Positions 1 to 10,668 of a DNA stretch of 64,000 nt are shown piece by piece. Source of the DNA: Alcaligenes faecalis (lineage in GTDB: Bacteria; Pseudomonadota; Gammaproteobacteria; Burkholderiales; Burkholderiaceae_B); contig NZ_CP168006.1 in assembly GCF_041521385.1 (NCBI RefSeq), positions 372,001 to 436,000 of the forward strand, written 5' to 3'. The notes beneath the pieces were generated by a model that saw nothing but the letters and a program-made list of their open reading frames with translations, was not told the origin of the DNA and searched no databases. The stretch's first letter is position 1; every line of letters starts with the position of its first letter. The translations under genes were made by a program, and so were the position numbers.

Positions 1-2821
1 CTGGTTTGCCTTTAGCTTCCAACGCGCCAAAGCGCACGCCCTGTATCTGCAAATCATCTACCTTGAACGAGATCGCGGGCAAAGCCAGATCGTCATTCAT
101 GGGCAGATCAGCCTCGGGCCAAGCCCAATCAGGTCTGCCACCACCGAGGTACAAATGGGAAAAATTGGCGTTGAACATGCCGGTATAGCGGCCACCTTGA
201 TGTTGCGCCTGCAGTCGCCCTTCGGCTTGCTTGGCCTTCAGGTTCAGAAACAAGCGGCCAGCAGCATCTTCTGTACTTTCCATCTCCAACTGATCCAGCA
301 CTTGCCCTCTGAAAAATGCCTGGTCCGCTTTCAGGCGCACCCGCTCCAGCAAAGGCAACAAGGGACGGCCCGACGGAGCCAAAGGGCTGCCGTCCAGATT
401 CTGACCAAACTCCTCGACAACCCTCTCCCAGGCATCCAGATCCATACGGTCATAGCGGCTATGTAATTCCAAGCCACGTTGGGGCCAACTCACCAGTCCA
501 GGCGTCCCCATGCTGCCACTTTGAAAGTAACTACCCTGACGGGAGCCTTGAGCATGCAGCAGGTTCAGCAAAAAAGTCTGCCTGTCCTCCAGGCTGATCT
601 GCAAGCGGTCCATTTTTGCAGCGGAGTCGCTACTCCAATCCGCCTTCAATTTAGCTGCGCGCTCGGCAGGCTTGTAAAAAGGCTCGGGCAAGTTCAGTGC
701 CAGCCCCGTCAGATCGGACTCGGCGCCAAAGGAAAAAGAACCCTTGGCATCCAGCTTCATCAACACACTATAGGGAGTCTGACCTTGCAAACGCTGCACC
801 CCCTTCAACTCCAGGTACTGCTCCAGGCCTTTGGCTGTCAGTACACCATTCAGGCGCAAACCGGGTGTGCCGGGTTCGAGCACACCGCTGATTTGGGTGT
901 CGCCGCCCAGCATTTTGCCGCTCAAGGCTTGGGCACTGACGCCTTTTTCACTGAAGGCCAGCTCGCCCTTCAAGGCCGTCAACGACGGCGCTTCAGGCAT
1001 GTACTGAAACTCGCCATTGCTCATCTGGATTTGGCCCTGTACCTGGGCGTCGTCCGCATTATCCAAAGGAATCTGCAAATTGATGGGTACGGTCCAATCC
1101 CCTTTAACGCGACTGTCAGCCAGCAAGCCATCCAGCAAGGCATTCAAGGGCGATTGATGAACCAGGGCCAGATAACTGGTCGCCGGAGCCTGCGACACGC
1201 CCTCAAGCTTCAAAAAGCTGTTTTGCTCCAAGGACGTAATGTGGGTCTGAATATCGCGCAGCACGATATCCTGTTGCTTGGCGATAGGCATGCGTGCCTG
1301 CTGGGCCACAATGTCCAGATTGTCGTTATGCATGCGTATGCTGCCTTGCACGTCTTCCAGACGCGGCCAGGCCAAACGCTTGGGACGGGCGGGCTGATAA
1401 TCCACAATCCCATCGTCCAATCTACCGGCCACTTCAAAACTGCCATCCTCCGGACTCAAGCCATACGGAAAAGTATCCAGCCCCCCTTGCAGCCGGATTG
1501 TTCCGTCTCGCACTGCCCCCTGCACCAGTCCAGCCTGCATCCATTCGCGCGCCAGAGGGTTGACCGTCAAAGGCAGATAATTCACCAAAGCCGCCAGATT
1601 CAGGTGCCTGAATTGCCCCTGCCAATCGGCCACACCGGCCTCGAACTTGGCATCCTCACGCCAGTTGCCTGTCAACTGCGCATCCAGATCAGGATTGCGC
1701 AAGGCCAGATTCATTTTGCTGACGCTGAGTCTGGCCTGCTCATCCCGGTGGACGGTGCCTTGGGCATTGAGCTGATCCACCGCCCAATACTGGGCAAACA
1801 AATCCGGCACACGCAGACCAAAACCCTTCATCGACAAGGCCCACTGCACATCACCACTTTGCTTGCCTTGGGCCAGCGCCTGCACATCATTCAGCTCCCC
1901 CTCCAGCTCCAGACTGGCTTGCTCCAACTGCAAGCGATCTTCGCTATCCGTCAGCACGGCCACATCCTGCAATTGGGCAGCCAACTGCATCTGTACGGCC
2001 TGGGCCGCTTTTGGCTGACGGGCCTGGGCACGCACATCGACCCAGCCTCTACCCAGAATCGCAGGCACATCCAGCCAAGGGCGCAGCGCGGGTGTATCGA
2101 CCCCATTGGCCTGCGCCGTCATCTCCCAGGGCAGGTCCATGACATCTCCATTTTCGGGCAGACGACGCTGCCCCTCCACCCGTAAGGTCAGCGCCAGGGA
2201 CTCACCCAGATCAGCGGGTAAGGCCGTGGCCAGACTCACCTCATGCCAACCCTGCCTATAACCGATCTGCAATTGAATCGAGGGCAGACTCAAGACAGGC
2301 GCACCACGCAGATCATCTTGCCATTGCAAGGATGTGCCTTGAATGCGAATGCCGCGTTGTTCCAGCAACCAGCGAACCGGCCCTTGCCAGGCTTCGGGCT
2401 CTGACGGAGCAGTGTCATCATTGAGATCCAGCACTTGGCCCATCACCAGAATCTGGCCCTGGGGATCGCGCCGCACCGGGATCGTCAAACCTTGCACATC
2501 CAGCTGACGCAATTGCAGCGAACCGCTGAACAAGGATTTCCAACTGATATCAGCCTGCAGTTTGGGCAACTGCAACATGGGCTCTTCCCCTGGCTCTGCC
2601 AGCGACAGGTTCGTCACAGAAAGATGAGGATTCCAGCCCTGCCAGTCGCCTTTTAATTCTTGAATCTGAACTTGCAGGCCGGTTTGCTCACTGATTTTCT
2701 GCACCAGATAGGGACGCAGAGTATCCAGTTGTGGCACGAGCAGATAACGTAGCCCGACAAGGCTTAGCATCAGCGCAAAATAGAGCACTAGCGCCAGTCG
2801 CACAAGCCCTCGAACTACCAT
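1..2821 (-). CDS. yhdP: YhdP-family AsmA-like envelope protein (C-terminus cut by window edge)
   Basis: The reading frame starts at the ATG at 2821 and stays open to the left edge, giving 940 codons; family members are about 1,200-1,300 residues, so the last part is missing. The N-terminus has one hydrophobic membrane anchor (residues about 5-30), followed by a long region with repeating beta-strand character (for example DLQIQGVRFGALEAKGKP at the cut end). This is the AsmA/DUF3971 layout of YhdP/TIGR02099 proteins. Those proteins bridge the periplasm and move phospholipid toward the outer membrane (family knowledge). It is divergent from glnE, about 100 bases apart, as in related Burkholderiales. 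The large open frame on the opposite strand is a shadow of this gene. Confidence 0.85.
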   Translation of the reverse strand, partial: MVVRGLVRLALVLYFALMLSLVGLRYLLVPQLDTLRPYLVQKISEQTGLQVQIQELKGDWQGWNPHLSVTNLSLAEPGEEPMLQLPKLQADISWKSLFSGSLQLRQLDVQGLTIPVRRDPQGQILVMGQVLDLNDDTAPSEPEAWQGPVRWLLEQRGIRIQGTSLQWQDDLRGAPVLSLPSIQLQIGYRQGWHEVSLATALPADLGESLALTLRVEGQRRLPENGDVMDLPWEMTAQANGVDTPALRPWLDVPAILGRGWVDVRAQARQPKAAQAVQMQLAAQLQDVAVLTDSEDRLQLEQASLELEGELNDVQALAQGKQSGDVQWALSMKGFGLRVPDLFAQYWAVDQLNAQGTVHRDEQARLSVSKMNLALRNPDLDAQLTGNWREDAKFEAGVADWQGQFRHLNLAALVNYLPLTVNPLAREWMQAGLVQGAVRDGTIRLQGGLDTFPYGLSPEDGSFEVAGRLDDGIVDYQPARPKRLAWPRLEDVQGSIRMHNDNLDIVAQQARMPIAKQQDIVLRDIQTHITSLEQNSFLKLEGVSQAPATSYLALVHQSPLNALLDGLLADSRVKGDWTVPINLQIPLDNADDAQVQGQIQMSNGEFQYMPEAPSLTALKGELAFSEKGVSAQALSGKMLGGDTQISGVLEPGTPGLRLNGVLTAKGLEQYLELKGVQRLQGQTPYSVLMKLDAKGSFSFGAESDLTGLALNLPEPFYKPAERAAKLKADWSSDSAAKMDRLQISLEDRQTFLLNLLHAQGSRQGSYFQSGSMGTPGLVSWPQRGLELHSRYDRMDLDAWERVVEEFGQNLDGSPLAPSGRPLLPLLERVRLKADQAFFRGQVLDQLEMESTEDAAGRLFLNLKAKQAEGRLQAQHQGGRYTGMFNANFSHLYLGGGRPDWAWPEADLPMNDDLALPAISFKVDDLQIQGVRFGALEAKGKP

Positions 2822-2921
2822 GCAATCAATTCCCGAGTATAGTTAGATACGGTCATTTCCGGCCTTGTCAGACAAGCCACCTCACTTGTCGTCCCCCCTT
2901 ATCCGAAAAGCCTCTTATCGT

Positions 2922-5678
2922 ATGAGCCAGTCCATTATATTGAAGCCCGTGATGCAATGGTCCGGCCCCTTGCGTCGAAAAGTAAACGCTCAGCCACAAT
3001 TTGGGGCGTGGTTGCAAGAGCAAGCCCAGCACCCTGTCACCCCCGCTCTGATTACGCAATGGTATAGGACTTTACTGCCCGAACCCGAAAATGATCGTTT
3101 GGTACAAGTGCGCCAGGCCTTGCGTCAACTGCGTGAACGGGTCTTTCTGCTACTGATGATTCGCGACATCAATGGTCTGGCCCCTCTTGAAGAGGTCATG
3201 CTGGCCATGAGCAGCCTGGCGGATCTGGCCGTCGCACAAGCCTATGAAACCGTGGCCCGGCAACTGGCTGACGTACACGGTATTCCTAGAAACTCGGAAA
3301 CTGGCCTGCCCCAGGAGATGATTATTTTAGGTATGGGCAAGCTGGGTGGAGGGGAATTAAACGTATCCTCGGACATCGACCTGATCATGCTCTACGACGA
3401 GGACGGCGAAACCGATGGCCGCCGTCCCCTGAGCTATCACGAGTTTTACGGCAAGGTAACCCAGCGCATGATGCCCATGCTCTCCGATACCGACGCCTTC
3501 GGACAGGTATTTCGCACAGACCTGCGCCTACGTCCGGACGGAGATTCCGGGCCGCTGGCCTGGAGCATGCAGGCGCTGGAAAACTATCTGGTCAACCAAG
3601 GCCGGGAATGGGAACGATATGCCTGGATCAAGGCCCGCCCCATCAAGGCCCAGGCTTTTGAGGGCAGCCGCAGCGCCGGTGATGTGCATCACTTCGAGGC
3701 ACTGCGCACCCCTTTTGTGTACCGCAAATATTTTGACTTTGATGCCCTCTCTGCCTTGCGCGGCCTGCGCGAGCGCATTCGCCAGGACTGGACGCGCCGC
3801 GCCCTGAACCGCAATGGCGTGGAAACCTGGCACAACATCAAGCTGGGCGATGGCGGGATTCGAGAAATTGAATTTGTGGTCCAGCTCAATCAGTTGATTC
3901 GCGGCGGACGACAACCCTCCCTACAAACACCCAGCCTGCACGAGGCCCTGCGCGGTCAATGTGCGGCCGGTCTGCTGGACCAGGAGGTCTGCGACAAGCT
4001 GCTGGCCGCCTATACCTTCTTGCGGCGTGTCGAACACCGCCTGCAATACCGTGAGGACGAACAAACCCATTTGCTGCCCCAGGACGAGAAGCTGCGCACC
4101 GAGCTGGCGGCTACCTTGGGCCTGAGTCTGGCTGATTTCGATGAGCAACTTGGCCAGCACAGGAAGTTTGTGTCGCATACCTTCCGCAACGCCTTCCGTC
4201 TGGCAGGCATGGGGGAAGAAGCCAGTGCCGCCCCCCCATCGACGACCGCCCCCACCCCTGAAGTAAGTCGCGCAGAGCACGATCAAGCTTTGCGGGAACG
4301 CATTGAGCAATTGCGTCAGGCTCTGCTGAACAGCCATCGTCTGCGCAGCCTGCCCAATGCCAGTCTGGATCGCGTACAACGCTTGATCCCCTTGGCCCAG
4401 GACTACGCCTGCCGCTCTGAAAACCCGGAAATGACGGCAACCCGCCTGTTCAACCTGATCGAACTGATCGCCCAGCGCAGTGCGTATCTGGCCTTGCTGG
4501 CCGAATATCCGGACACGCTGGCACGCGTTGCCCGTATTGTCTCGGCCAGCCCGTGGGCCGCACAGTATCTGGCTCAATACCCCCTTTTGTTGGACAGCCT
4601 GATCGAGTGGCATTCACTGATGGAGATTCCAGACTTTGTCGCCCTGTCCGAGCAAATGTGCCGCGATCTTGACGCCTGCCGTCTGCCCGATGGCCAGGCC
4701 GATGTCGAACAGCAAATGAACATGATGCGCGACTGGCAGCACCAGATCACGTTTCAATTACTGGCCCAGGACCTGGAAGGTGTACTGACCGTCGAGGCAC
4801 TGGCCGACCAGCTTTCGGCTCTGGCCGATATGATGCTGGCCGAAACACTGGAGCGCACCTGGCCACTGACGCGCCCCCGCAGCCTGGCCCCAGACAAGGA
4901 CACCTCCCCCCACTTTGCGGTCATTGCCTACGGCAAGCTGGGAGGCAAGGAAATTGGTTATGCGTCCGACCTGGATCTGGTATTTCTGTACGATGATCCC
5001 AGTCAGGACCATGTGGAGCGATACATCAAACTGGCCCGCCGCATGACCAGTTGGTTATCGGCCATGACCTCCTCGGGACGTCTCTACGAGATCGACCTGC
5101 GTTTACGCCCGGATGGTGATGCCGGTTTGCTGGCGGTCAGCGTGGATGCCTTTGAGCAGTATCAAACTCGTAGCGCCTGGTCCTGGGAGCATCAAGCCAT
5201 TACCCGCGCCCGTTTCGTGACCGGAGATACGCAGATCAAGGACCGCTTCGATGAAATCCGCCGCTCCATCCTGTTGATGGAGCGCGACCGCCGCAAACTG
5301 CGCGCCGACATTCTGGACATGCGTGACAAGATCAGTGCCGGGCACCCCAACCGCAGCGAGCTGTTTGACTTGAAACACGACCGTGGCGGTATGGTGGATG
5401 TGGAGTTCATCACCCAATATCTGGTGCTGTGCCATAGCCGTGAGCACCCCAAACTGTTGGAGAACCTGGGCAATATCGCCTTGCTGGGCATTGCTGCCCA
5501 GGCGGGCCTGATTGCGCCTGACCATGCCCAGGAAGTTGCCGATGCGTATCGCGCCTTGCGTCGACGTCAGCACGCTTTGCGTCTGGAAGGGGCCGAGAAA
5601 GCCCGTGTGCCACAAACCGAGCTGACCCAGGAACGGCAGGCCGTTACACGGCTATGGGATGAGGTTCTGGGGTACTAA
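2922..5678 (+). CDS. glnE: Bifunctional glutamine synthetase adenylyltransferase/adenylyl-removing enzyme
   Basis: GlnE adds AMP to, and removes it from, glutamine synthetase in response to PII signalling, so it sets ammonia assimilation. I chose the ATG at 2922 ([10 protein letters not shown]), giving 918 residues; a TTG 57 bases upstream also keeps the frame open but is a poorer start. Two nucleotidyltransferase domains are visible: [16 protein letters not shown] near residue 137 (adenylyl-removing half) and [16 protein letters not shown] near residue 675 (adenylyl-transferase half), each with the paired metal-binding aspartates. Length matches the family (about 920-950). It is followed by 100 bases and then queH; only a weak GCGC hairpin with a T run near 5740-5766 separates them, so cotranscription is possible. 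Confidence 0.95.
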   Translation: MSQSIILKPVMQWSGPLRRKVNAQPQFGAWLQEQAQHPVTPALITQWYRTLLPEPENDRLVQVRQALRQLRERVFLLLMIRDINGLAPLEEVMLAMSSLADLAVAQAYETVARQLADVHGIPRNSETGLPQEMIILGMGKLGGGELNVSSDIDLIMLYDEDGETDGRRPLSYHEFYGKVTQRMMPMLSDTDAFGQVFRTDLRLRPDGDSGPLAWSMQALENYLVNQGREWERYAWIKARPIKAQAFEGSRSAGDVHHFEALRTPFVYRKYFDFDALSALRGLRERIRQDWTRRALNRNGVETWHNIKLGDGGIREIEFVVQLNQLIRGGRQPSLQTPSLHEALRGQCAAGLLDQEVCDKLLAAYTFLRRVEHRLQYREDEQTHLLPQDEKLRTELAATLGLSLADFDEQLGQHRKFVSHTFRNAFRLAGMGEEASAAPPSTTAPTPEVSRAEHDQALRERIEQLRQALLNSHRLRSLPNASLDRVQRLIPLAQDYACRSENPEMTATRLFNLIELIAQRSAYLALLAEYPDTLARVARIVSASPWAAQYLAQYPLLLDSLIEWHSLMEIPDFVALSEQMCRDLDACRLPDGQADVEQQMNMMRDWQHQITFQLLAQDLEGVLTVEALADQLSALADMMLAETLERTWPLTRPRSLAPDKDTSPHFAVIAYGKLGGKEIGYASDLDLVFLYDDPSQDHVERYIKLARRMTSWLSAMTSSGRLYEIDLRLRPDGDAGLLAVSVDAFEQYQTRSAWSWEHQAITRARFVTGDTQIKDRFDEIRRSILLMERDRRKLRADILDMRDKISAGHPNRSELFDLKHDRGGMVDVEFITQYLVLCHSREHPKLLENLGNIALLGIAAQAGLIAPDHAQEVADAYRALRRRQHALRLEGAEKARVPQTELTQERQAVTRLWDEVLGY

Positions 5679-5779
5679 GGCAACAGATTGATTTCACTAA
5701 ACTTTGCCAAGAATCTACAATAGGCGCATTGATTTATTGCGCGACCGATCCAGGGCGCTTTTTTCTCGGATTCAGATTC

Positions 5780-6478
5780 ATGTCCACTCAGCTCAATCGT
5801 CCAGTTTTAACCATGCCGGAGAAGCGCGAGAAATTGCTGCTGCACTCTTGCTGCGCCCCCTGTTCGGGCGAGGTGATGGAGGCCTTGCACGCTTCGGGAA
5901 TTGAATACACCGTTTTCTTCTACAACCCCAATATCCACCCGGTGCGCGAGTACGAACTGCGCAAGCAGGAAAACATCCGCTTCGCCGAACAGCACGGCAT
6001 CAAGTTCATTGATGCCGACTACGACGTAGACAACTGGTTTGAGCGCGTACGCGGCCTGGAACACGCCCCCGAGCGAGGCGAACGCTGCACGGTCTGCTTT
6101 GACATGCGCTTTGAGCGCACGGCCCTCTATGCCCACGAGCATGGCTATGACATCATCTCCAGCGTATTGGGCATCTCGCGCTGGAAAGACATGAACCAGA
6201 TCAACGACTGTGGCGAACGCGCCGCAGCCCGTTATCCGGAGATGAAGTACTGGACCTACAACTGGCGCAAAGGTGGTGGCTCGCAGCGCATGCTGGAGAT
6301 CAGCAAGCGTGAAAACTTCTATCAGCAGGAATACTGCGGCTGCGTCTACTCGCTGCGCGACACCAACCGCCACCGCCGCTCGCAAGGCCGCCCTCGCATC
6401 GAGATCGGTGTGAAGTTCTACGGCAAGGATGAGCTGGACCTGACACCGCCTCCGGCTCCTGTTCAAGAGAACGCGTAA
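5780..6478 (+). CDS. queH: Epoxyqueuosine reductase QueH
   Basis: QueH performs the last step of queuosine synthesis in tRNA, reducing epoxyqueuosine to queuosine; it is the iron-sulfur alternative to cobalamin-dependent QueG. From the ATG at 5780 the protein has 232 residues. All family cysteines are present: the paired cysteines in HSCCAPCSG (residues 24, 25, 28), CTVC (103-106) and YCGC (186, 188). The TTG at 5729 would add 17 residues that look unlike the family. queF, an earlier enzyme of the same pathway, lies about 13 kb away on the same strand. A terminator sits 235 bases downstream. Confidence 0.93.
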   Translation: MSTQLNRPVLTMPEKREKLLLHSCCAPCSGEVMEALHASGIEYTVFFYNPNIHPVREYELRKQENIRFAEQHGIKFIDADYDVDNWFERVRGLEHAPERGERCTVCFDMRFERTALYAHEHGYDIISSVLGISRWKDMNQINDCGERAAARYPEMKYWTYNWRKGGGSQRMLEISKRENFYQQEYCGCVYSLRDTNRHRRSQGRPRIEIGVKFYGKDELDLTPPPAPVQENA

Positions 6479-6886
6479 AAGCGGAGATAGGCTGGCGACT
6501 GGCTTGATCATCTTGCAGCAAGCTCATTGCTTGCGAGACCACAAGCGGGAATGGTTTGGACGTCAGGCGATGGACAATTAGCAAACCATCACCCATCTAC
6601 GACACGGAGCAGCAACACTCATCTCAATGCTGACCGACTAGTGTTCCAATCGCTTCAACCCAAAACAACATCGCACAGCATCAAGACCGCGTACTCCGAC
6701 TATCAATGAGGACAACCGCCTTGGAAAATCCAAGGCGGTTTTTTCTTTGCAGCGTTGATGACGAGATACGGCACGGTAGCCTACTTCACCACCTCGTCTC
6801 CAGCGACTGGATTGATCAGTCTCTCCGAGAATCAAAATGGCTAATCAAACCATCCGACAGCACCATCGCCATCAGAGCCCTGCTCA
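6479..6886. other. Intergenic region between convergent queH and clpB
   Basis: These 408 bases hold no gene I can support. They contain an inverted repeat (ATGGTTTG near 6551 and CAAACCAT near 6583) and a strong plus-strand terminator at 6714-6747. The terminator is unusually far from the queH stop, so a short non-coding transcript ending there is possible. A 60-codon open frame ending just before the terminator has a TTG start, no ribosome binding site and no recognisable similarity. Confidence 0.5.
6714..6747 (+). terminator. Rho-independent terminator downstream of queH
   Basis: An 11-base-pair stem, AACCGCCTTGG (6714-6724) with CCAAGGCGGTT (6730-6740), has a five-base loop and runs straight into TTTTCTTT. 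The T run is on the plus strand only, so it ends plus-strand transcripts and not clpB. Confidence 0.85.
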
Positions 6887-9478
6887 TTACTGAATGCTGC
6901 GACTAAACGTAAACTCACCGTCCTTCCAGTCCACAGGCACCACATCTTTAGGACCAAAGCGGCCTTCCAAAATCAGCCGTGCCACCGGGTTTTCAATATA
7001 CTGCTGGATAGCACGTTTCAAAGGACGGGCACCGAACACAGGATCGAACCCGGCCTTGGCCAACTGCGCCAAAGCAGCATCGCTCACTTCCAGATGCATG
7101 TCACGCTGAGCCAGGCGCTGATCCAGACGTTCAAGCTGGATACGAGCAATGGACGCAATGTGTTCTGCTTCCAGACCGTGGAACACCACCACTTCGTCGA
7201 TACGGTTCAGGAACTCGGGGCGGAAATGCTGTTTCACCTCTTCCCACACCACGTCCTTGATCACATCGTAAGGTTCGCCCGACAAACGCTGAATATGCTG
7301 TGAGCCCAGGTTGGAGGTCATGATGATCACCGTATTGCGAAAGTCCACCGTACGGCCCTGACCATCGGTCAAACGGCCATCATCGAGCACCTGCAAGAGC
7401 ACGTTAAAGACGTCAGGGTGTGCTTTCTCCACCTCGTCCAGCAAAATCACCGAATACGGTTTGCGACGCACAGCCTCGGTCAGGTAACCGCCCTCTTCGT
7501 AGCCCACATAGCCGGGAGGCGCCCCGATCAAACGAGCCACCGAGTGTTTCTCCATGAATTCGCTCATGTCGATACGAATCATGTGATCCTCGGAGTCAAA
7601 GAGGAAGTTGGCCAATGCCTTGGTCAGCTCGGTCTTGCCCACACCAGTTGGTCCCAGGAACAGGAAGGAGCCATACGGGCGGGACGGATCAGACAAGCCC
7701 GCACGCGAGCGACGGATGGCATCCGACACCAAACGTACCGCTTCACCTTGACCGACCACACGTTTGTGCAGATAGTCTTCCATCTGCAAGAGCTTTTCAC
7801 GCTCACCCTGCATCATCTTGGACACGGGGATACCGGTTGCACGCGAGACCACTTCTGCAATTTCCTCGGCACCGACCTGGGTACGCAGCAAGCGGGGCTT
7901 GTCCTGATCAGCCTTGTCCATATTGGCTTCAGCCGCTTTCAAACGCTCTTCCAGCTCGGGCAGCTTGCCGTATTGCAGCTCGGCCAACTTGTCGAATTGG
8001 CCCTTGCGTTGCAGCTCGGCCATTTCGGCACGAACCTTCTCGATTTCCTCTTTAACGACTTGCGAACCCTGAACCGCCGCTTTTTCGGCCTTCCAGATTT
8101 CTTCGTAGTCGTTGTACTCGCGCTGCAGCTTTTCCATCTCGTCATTGATGGCCTGCAAACGACGCTGAGAGGCCTCGTCGGTATCCTTGATGACGGCTTC
8201 ACGCTCAATCTTCAACTGAATGATGCGGCGATCCAGCTTGTCCATGACCTCGGGCTTGGAGTCGATCTCCATACGGATACGGGCCGCGGCCTCGTCGATC
8301 AGGTCAATGGCCTTATCGGGCAGGAAGCGATCCGTAATGTAACGCTGCGACAGCTCGGCTGCGGCCACAATGGCGGGGTCGGTAATCGCCACACCGTGGT
8401 GCAGTTCATAACGTTCCTGCAAACCGCGCAGAATCGCAATGGTGGACTCCATATCCGGCTCGTTCACCAACACCTTCTGGAAACGACGCTCCAGAGCGGC
8501 ATCCTTCTCGATGTACTGGCGGTACTCGTTCAGCGTAGTGGCACCAATACAGTGCAGCTCGCCACGTGACAAGGCGGGTTTGAGCATATTGCCCGCATCC
8601 ATGGCGCCTTCGGCCTTGCCGGCGCCCACCATGGTGTGCAGCTCGTCAATGAAAACAATGGTTTTGCCATCATCCTTGGAGAGTTCTTTCAAAACTGCTT
8701 TCAGACGCTCTTCAAATTCGCCACGGTACTTGGCACCGGCCAGCAAAGCCGCCAGGTCCAGCACCAGAACGCGCTTACCCTTCAAGGTTTCAGGCACTTC
8801 GTTGTTCACGATACGCTGCGCCAAACCTTCCACAATGGCAGTCTTACCCACCCCTGGCTCACCAATGAGCACAGGGTTGTTCTTGGTACGACGCTGCAAA
8901 ATCTGAATGGTGCGACGAATCTCGTCATCACGGCCAATCACCGGGTCCAACTTGCCCAGACGAGCACGCTCAGTCAGGTCAGTGGTGTATTTGTCCAAGG
9001 CTTCACGATTGCTGTCACCTTCGGCGTCATTCACATTGGCTCCACCGCGTACGGCTTCAATGGCCGCCTCCAGCGCACGACGCTGCAAACCCGCGTCGCG
9101 CAAAGCACGACCGGTTTCGCCCTTGTCATCAGCCAAGGCCAGCAGGAACAATTCGCTGGCGATATAGGTGTCACCGCGCTGAGCGGCTTCCTTGTCGGTT
9201 TTCGCCAAAGCAGCTTGCAGAGCCGAGCTAAGCTGCTGCTGACCTTCCGCCCCTTGTACCTTGGGCAAATTGGAGATCAGGCGGTTAAGCTCGTTTTCCA
9301 GACGGGGAATGGCAACGCCCGCACGAGCCAGCAAGCTGCCTGTGCCAGAGTCGGCATCCGCCAGCAAGGCGACCAGTACGTGAGCAGGTTCCAAATAGGG
9401 ATTGTCTTCGCGAACAGCCAGGCTCTGCGCATCGGCTAGAGCCTGTTGAAACTTCGTTGTCAATTTATCGATTCGCAT
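6887..9478 (-). CDS. clpB: ATP-dependent disaggregase ClpB
   Basis: ClpB is the AAA+ chaperone that works with DnaK/DnaJ/GrpE to pull polypeptides out of aggregates after heat stress. The 863 residues match the family (E. coli 857). Order seen: Clp N-domain (about 1-145), first AAA+ module with Walker A GEPGVGKT at 206-213, a coiled-coil middle domain rich in E/K/R (about 410-530), second AAA+ module with Walker A GPTGVGKT near 610, and a C-terminal D2-small domain. It starts at ATG 9478. A sigma32-like promoter lies about 100 bases upstream. The gene is transcribed alone, toward queH. Confidence 0.98.
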   Translation of the reverse strand: MRIDKLTTKFQQALADAQSLAVREDNPYLEPAHVLVALLADADSGTGSLLARAGVAIPRLENELNRLISNLPKVQGAEGQQQLSSALQAALAKTDKEAAQRGDTYIASELFLLALADDKGETGRALRDAGLQRRALEAAIEAVRGGANVNDAEGDSNREALDKYTTDLTERARLGKLDPVIGRDDEIRRTIQILQRRTKNNPVLIGEPGVGKTAIVEGLAQRIVNNEVPETLKGKRVLVLDLAALLAGAKYRGEFEERLKAVLKELSKDDGKTIVFIDELHTMVGAGKAEGAMDAGNMLKPALSRGELHCIGATTLNEYRQYIEKDAALERRFQKVLVNEPDMESTIAILRGLQERYELHHGVAITDPAIVAAAELSQRYITDRFLPDKAIDLIDEAAARIRMEIDSKPEVMDKLDRRIIQLKIEREAVIKDTDEASQRRLQAINDEMEKLQREYNDYEEIWKAEKAAVQGSQVVKEEIEKVRAEMAELQRKGQFDKLAELQYGKLPELEERLKAAEANMDKADQDKPRLLRTQVGAEEIAEVVSRATGIPVSKMMQGEREKLLQMEDYLHKRVVGQGEAVRLVSDAIRRSRAGLSDPSRPYGSFLFLGPTGVGKTELTKALANFLFDSEDHMIRIDMSEFMEKHSVARLIGAPPGYVGYEEGGYLTEAVRRKPYSVILLDEVEKAHPDVFNVLLQVLDDGRLTDGQGRTVDFRNTVIIMTSNLGSQHIQRLSGEPYDVIKDVVWEEVKQHFRPEFLNRIDEVVVFHGLEAEHIASIARIQLERLDQRLAQRDMHLEVSDAALAQLAKAGFDPVFGARPLKRAIQQYIENPVARLILEGRFGPKDVVPVDWKDGEFTFSRSIQ

Positions 9479-9573
9479 AGAATTTTCACTTGAGAAAATA
9501 TGCGATAAGCTAAAGCAAACAGTTACTCAATACTGCTCGCCCAGATCTCGCAACAAATAACAGGATGAATTGA

Positions 9574-9601
9574 AGATAAGGACAAAAACCCAGTATTCAA
9601 G
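9574..9601 (-). promoter_or_regulatory. Sigma32-like heat-shock promoter of clpB
   Basis: Read on the minus strand, CTTGAA (9601-9596) is followed after 14 bases by CCTTATCT (9581-9574). This resembles the sigma32 consensus CTTGAA-N13/14-CCCCATnT, exactly in the first element and partly in the second. The start point would be near 9566, leaving a leader of about 90 bases. Confidence 0.55.
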
Positions 9602-9754
9602 TGTTTAGATCGCTTTTAAACAACAACCGGGCAAGAATGGTCTGACTACGCTGTACCCGGCATGAGCAGCCGTTTCCCGCATGAGAAGAGCCTTAAGAAC
9701 TAAACATATTAAGGATTAGCGGGAATACCAACCAATAAAAAGCTACAATTACAC

Positions 9755-9768
9755 TTGATTTGACTCAA
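9755..9768. promoter_or_regulatory. FNR box upstream of fnr
   Basis: TTGATTTGACTCAA differs from the FNR palindrome TTGAT-N4-ATCAA at one base. Its centre (9761.5) is 41.5 bases upstream of the fnr ATG. A possible -10 element, CATTAT, lies at 9792-9797. No Shine-Dalgarno sequence is present before the ATG. This suggests autoregulation and a transcript that begins at or beside the start codon. Confidence 0.65.
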
Positions 9769-9802
9769 AGATTTCGCGTTTCGCCATCTGACATTATTCC
9801 TT

Positions 9803-10531
9803 ATGCAAAAACGTATCTCGGTTACCGCTGACTCCATACGCTGCTCCAGCTGTATGCTCAATGAGGTGTGTCTACCTCTTGGGATGCCTAAGCATGAAAT
9901 GGAGCGGTTGGACGAATTAGTCAAGGAGCGCATCCGCATCCCCAAGGGCGGCGTGCTGTTTCGACTGGCCGACTCAGTCGAGGGAATCTATGGCCTGCGC
10001 TCTGGTTCAATCAAGATGCAGTTGGAAGACTCCACCGGCCACATCCAGATTACGGGCTTTTTGTTACCAGGAGAAATCCTTGGCATGGATAGCCTGGTTG
10101 AAAATCGCCATGTCTCCCACGCCATCGCCCTGGAAGACAGCGAGGTCTGTGTGATCCGCCTCGATGATCTGGACCGCCTGTCGGCCCAACTGCCTATCTT
10201 GCAACAACAGTTCCGTCGCTTGATGAGCAAGGAAATCAACCGCGCTCATCAATTGATGATGACTTTGGCCGGACTGCGTTCCGAGCAACGCCTGGCCGCC
10301 TTCTTGCTGAACCTGTCCCAGCGCCTGTCGCTGCTTGGCTATTCCCCTTACGAATTCATTCTGCGCATGAGCCGCGAAGAAATCGGCAACTTCCTGGGCC
10401 TGACACTGGAAACCGTCAGCCGCCTGTTCTCGCGTTTTGCACGCGAAGGTCTGCTGAAAATCTCCCAGCGCGAAGTTCACTTGCTGGATCTGGCCGCCCT
10501 GCGCACCCTGGCCGGCACAGAGTGCGACTAA
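9803..10531 (+). CDS. fnr: FNR-type oxygen-sensing transcription regulator
   Basis: A CRP/FNR-family regulator of 242 residues. FNR holds a [4Fe-4S] cluster that is destroyed by oxygen; the intact form dimerises and binds TTGAT-N4-ATCAA. The four ligand cysteines are present: C14, C17 and C23 in CSSCMLNEVC and C116 in SEVCVIRL. The cyclic-nucleotide-like beta-roll follows, then a long dimer helix and a helix-turn-helix (about 190-212) whose recognition helix keeps E203, S206 and R207, the residues FNR uses to read its box. It faces the cbb3 oxidase genes, which carry perfect FNR boxes. The Bordetella counterpart is called BTR. The start has no ribosome binding site. Confidence 0.95.
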   Translation: MQKRISVTADSIRCSSCMLNEVCLPLGMPKHEMERLDELVKERIRIPKGGVLFRLADSVEGIYGLRSGSIKMQLEDSTGHIQITGFLLPGEILGMDSLVENRHVSHAIALEDSEVCVIRLDDLDRLSAQLPILQQQFRRLMSKEINRAHQLMMTLAGLRSEQRLAAFLLNLSQRLSLLGYSPYEFILRMSREEIGNFLGLTLETVSRLFSRFAREGLLKISQREVHLLDLAALRTLAGTECD

Positions 10532-10612
10532 TCCCCCTGACTGCTACCTGGGGACGCAGGCGGGTTACTGGACGTCTCTAAGCCTACTGTATCGCTCCCC
10601 TGCGTCAAACGC

Positions 10613-10649
10613 TTAAAAAAAAGCACATGCAATTTGCATGTGCTTTTTT
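10613..10649. terminator. Bidirectional terminator between fnr and the cco cluster
   Basis: GCACATGC (10623-10630) pairs with GCATGTGC (10636-10643), flanked by A6-8 on the left and T6 on the right. It can therefore end fnr transcripts on the plus strand and the cco transcript on the minus strand. Confidence 0.85.
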
Positions 10650-10668
10650 ATCTTGGCCAATGCATGCT

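Larger units (their letters stand above)
9479..9802. other. Divergent promoter region between clpB and fnr
   Basis: These 324 bases separate two divergent genes and hold no coding sequence. On the clpB side there is a heat-shock-type promoter (9574-9601). On the fnr side there is an FNR box (9755-9768). The middle part (about 9605-9720) shows no clear element. Confidence 0.6.

Noticed and set aside
479..2185. Long open frame on the plus strand (568 codons)
   Set aside because: It is opposite the well-supported yhdP frame and its translation is low-complexity Q/H/L-rich, typical of an antisense shadow.
6527..6709. Small gene in the queH-clpB gap
   Set aside because: It has a TTG start, no ribosome binding site and no similarity I can recognise; its stop near the terminator is not enough.
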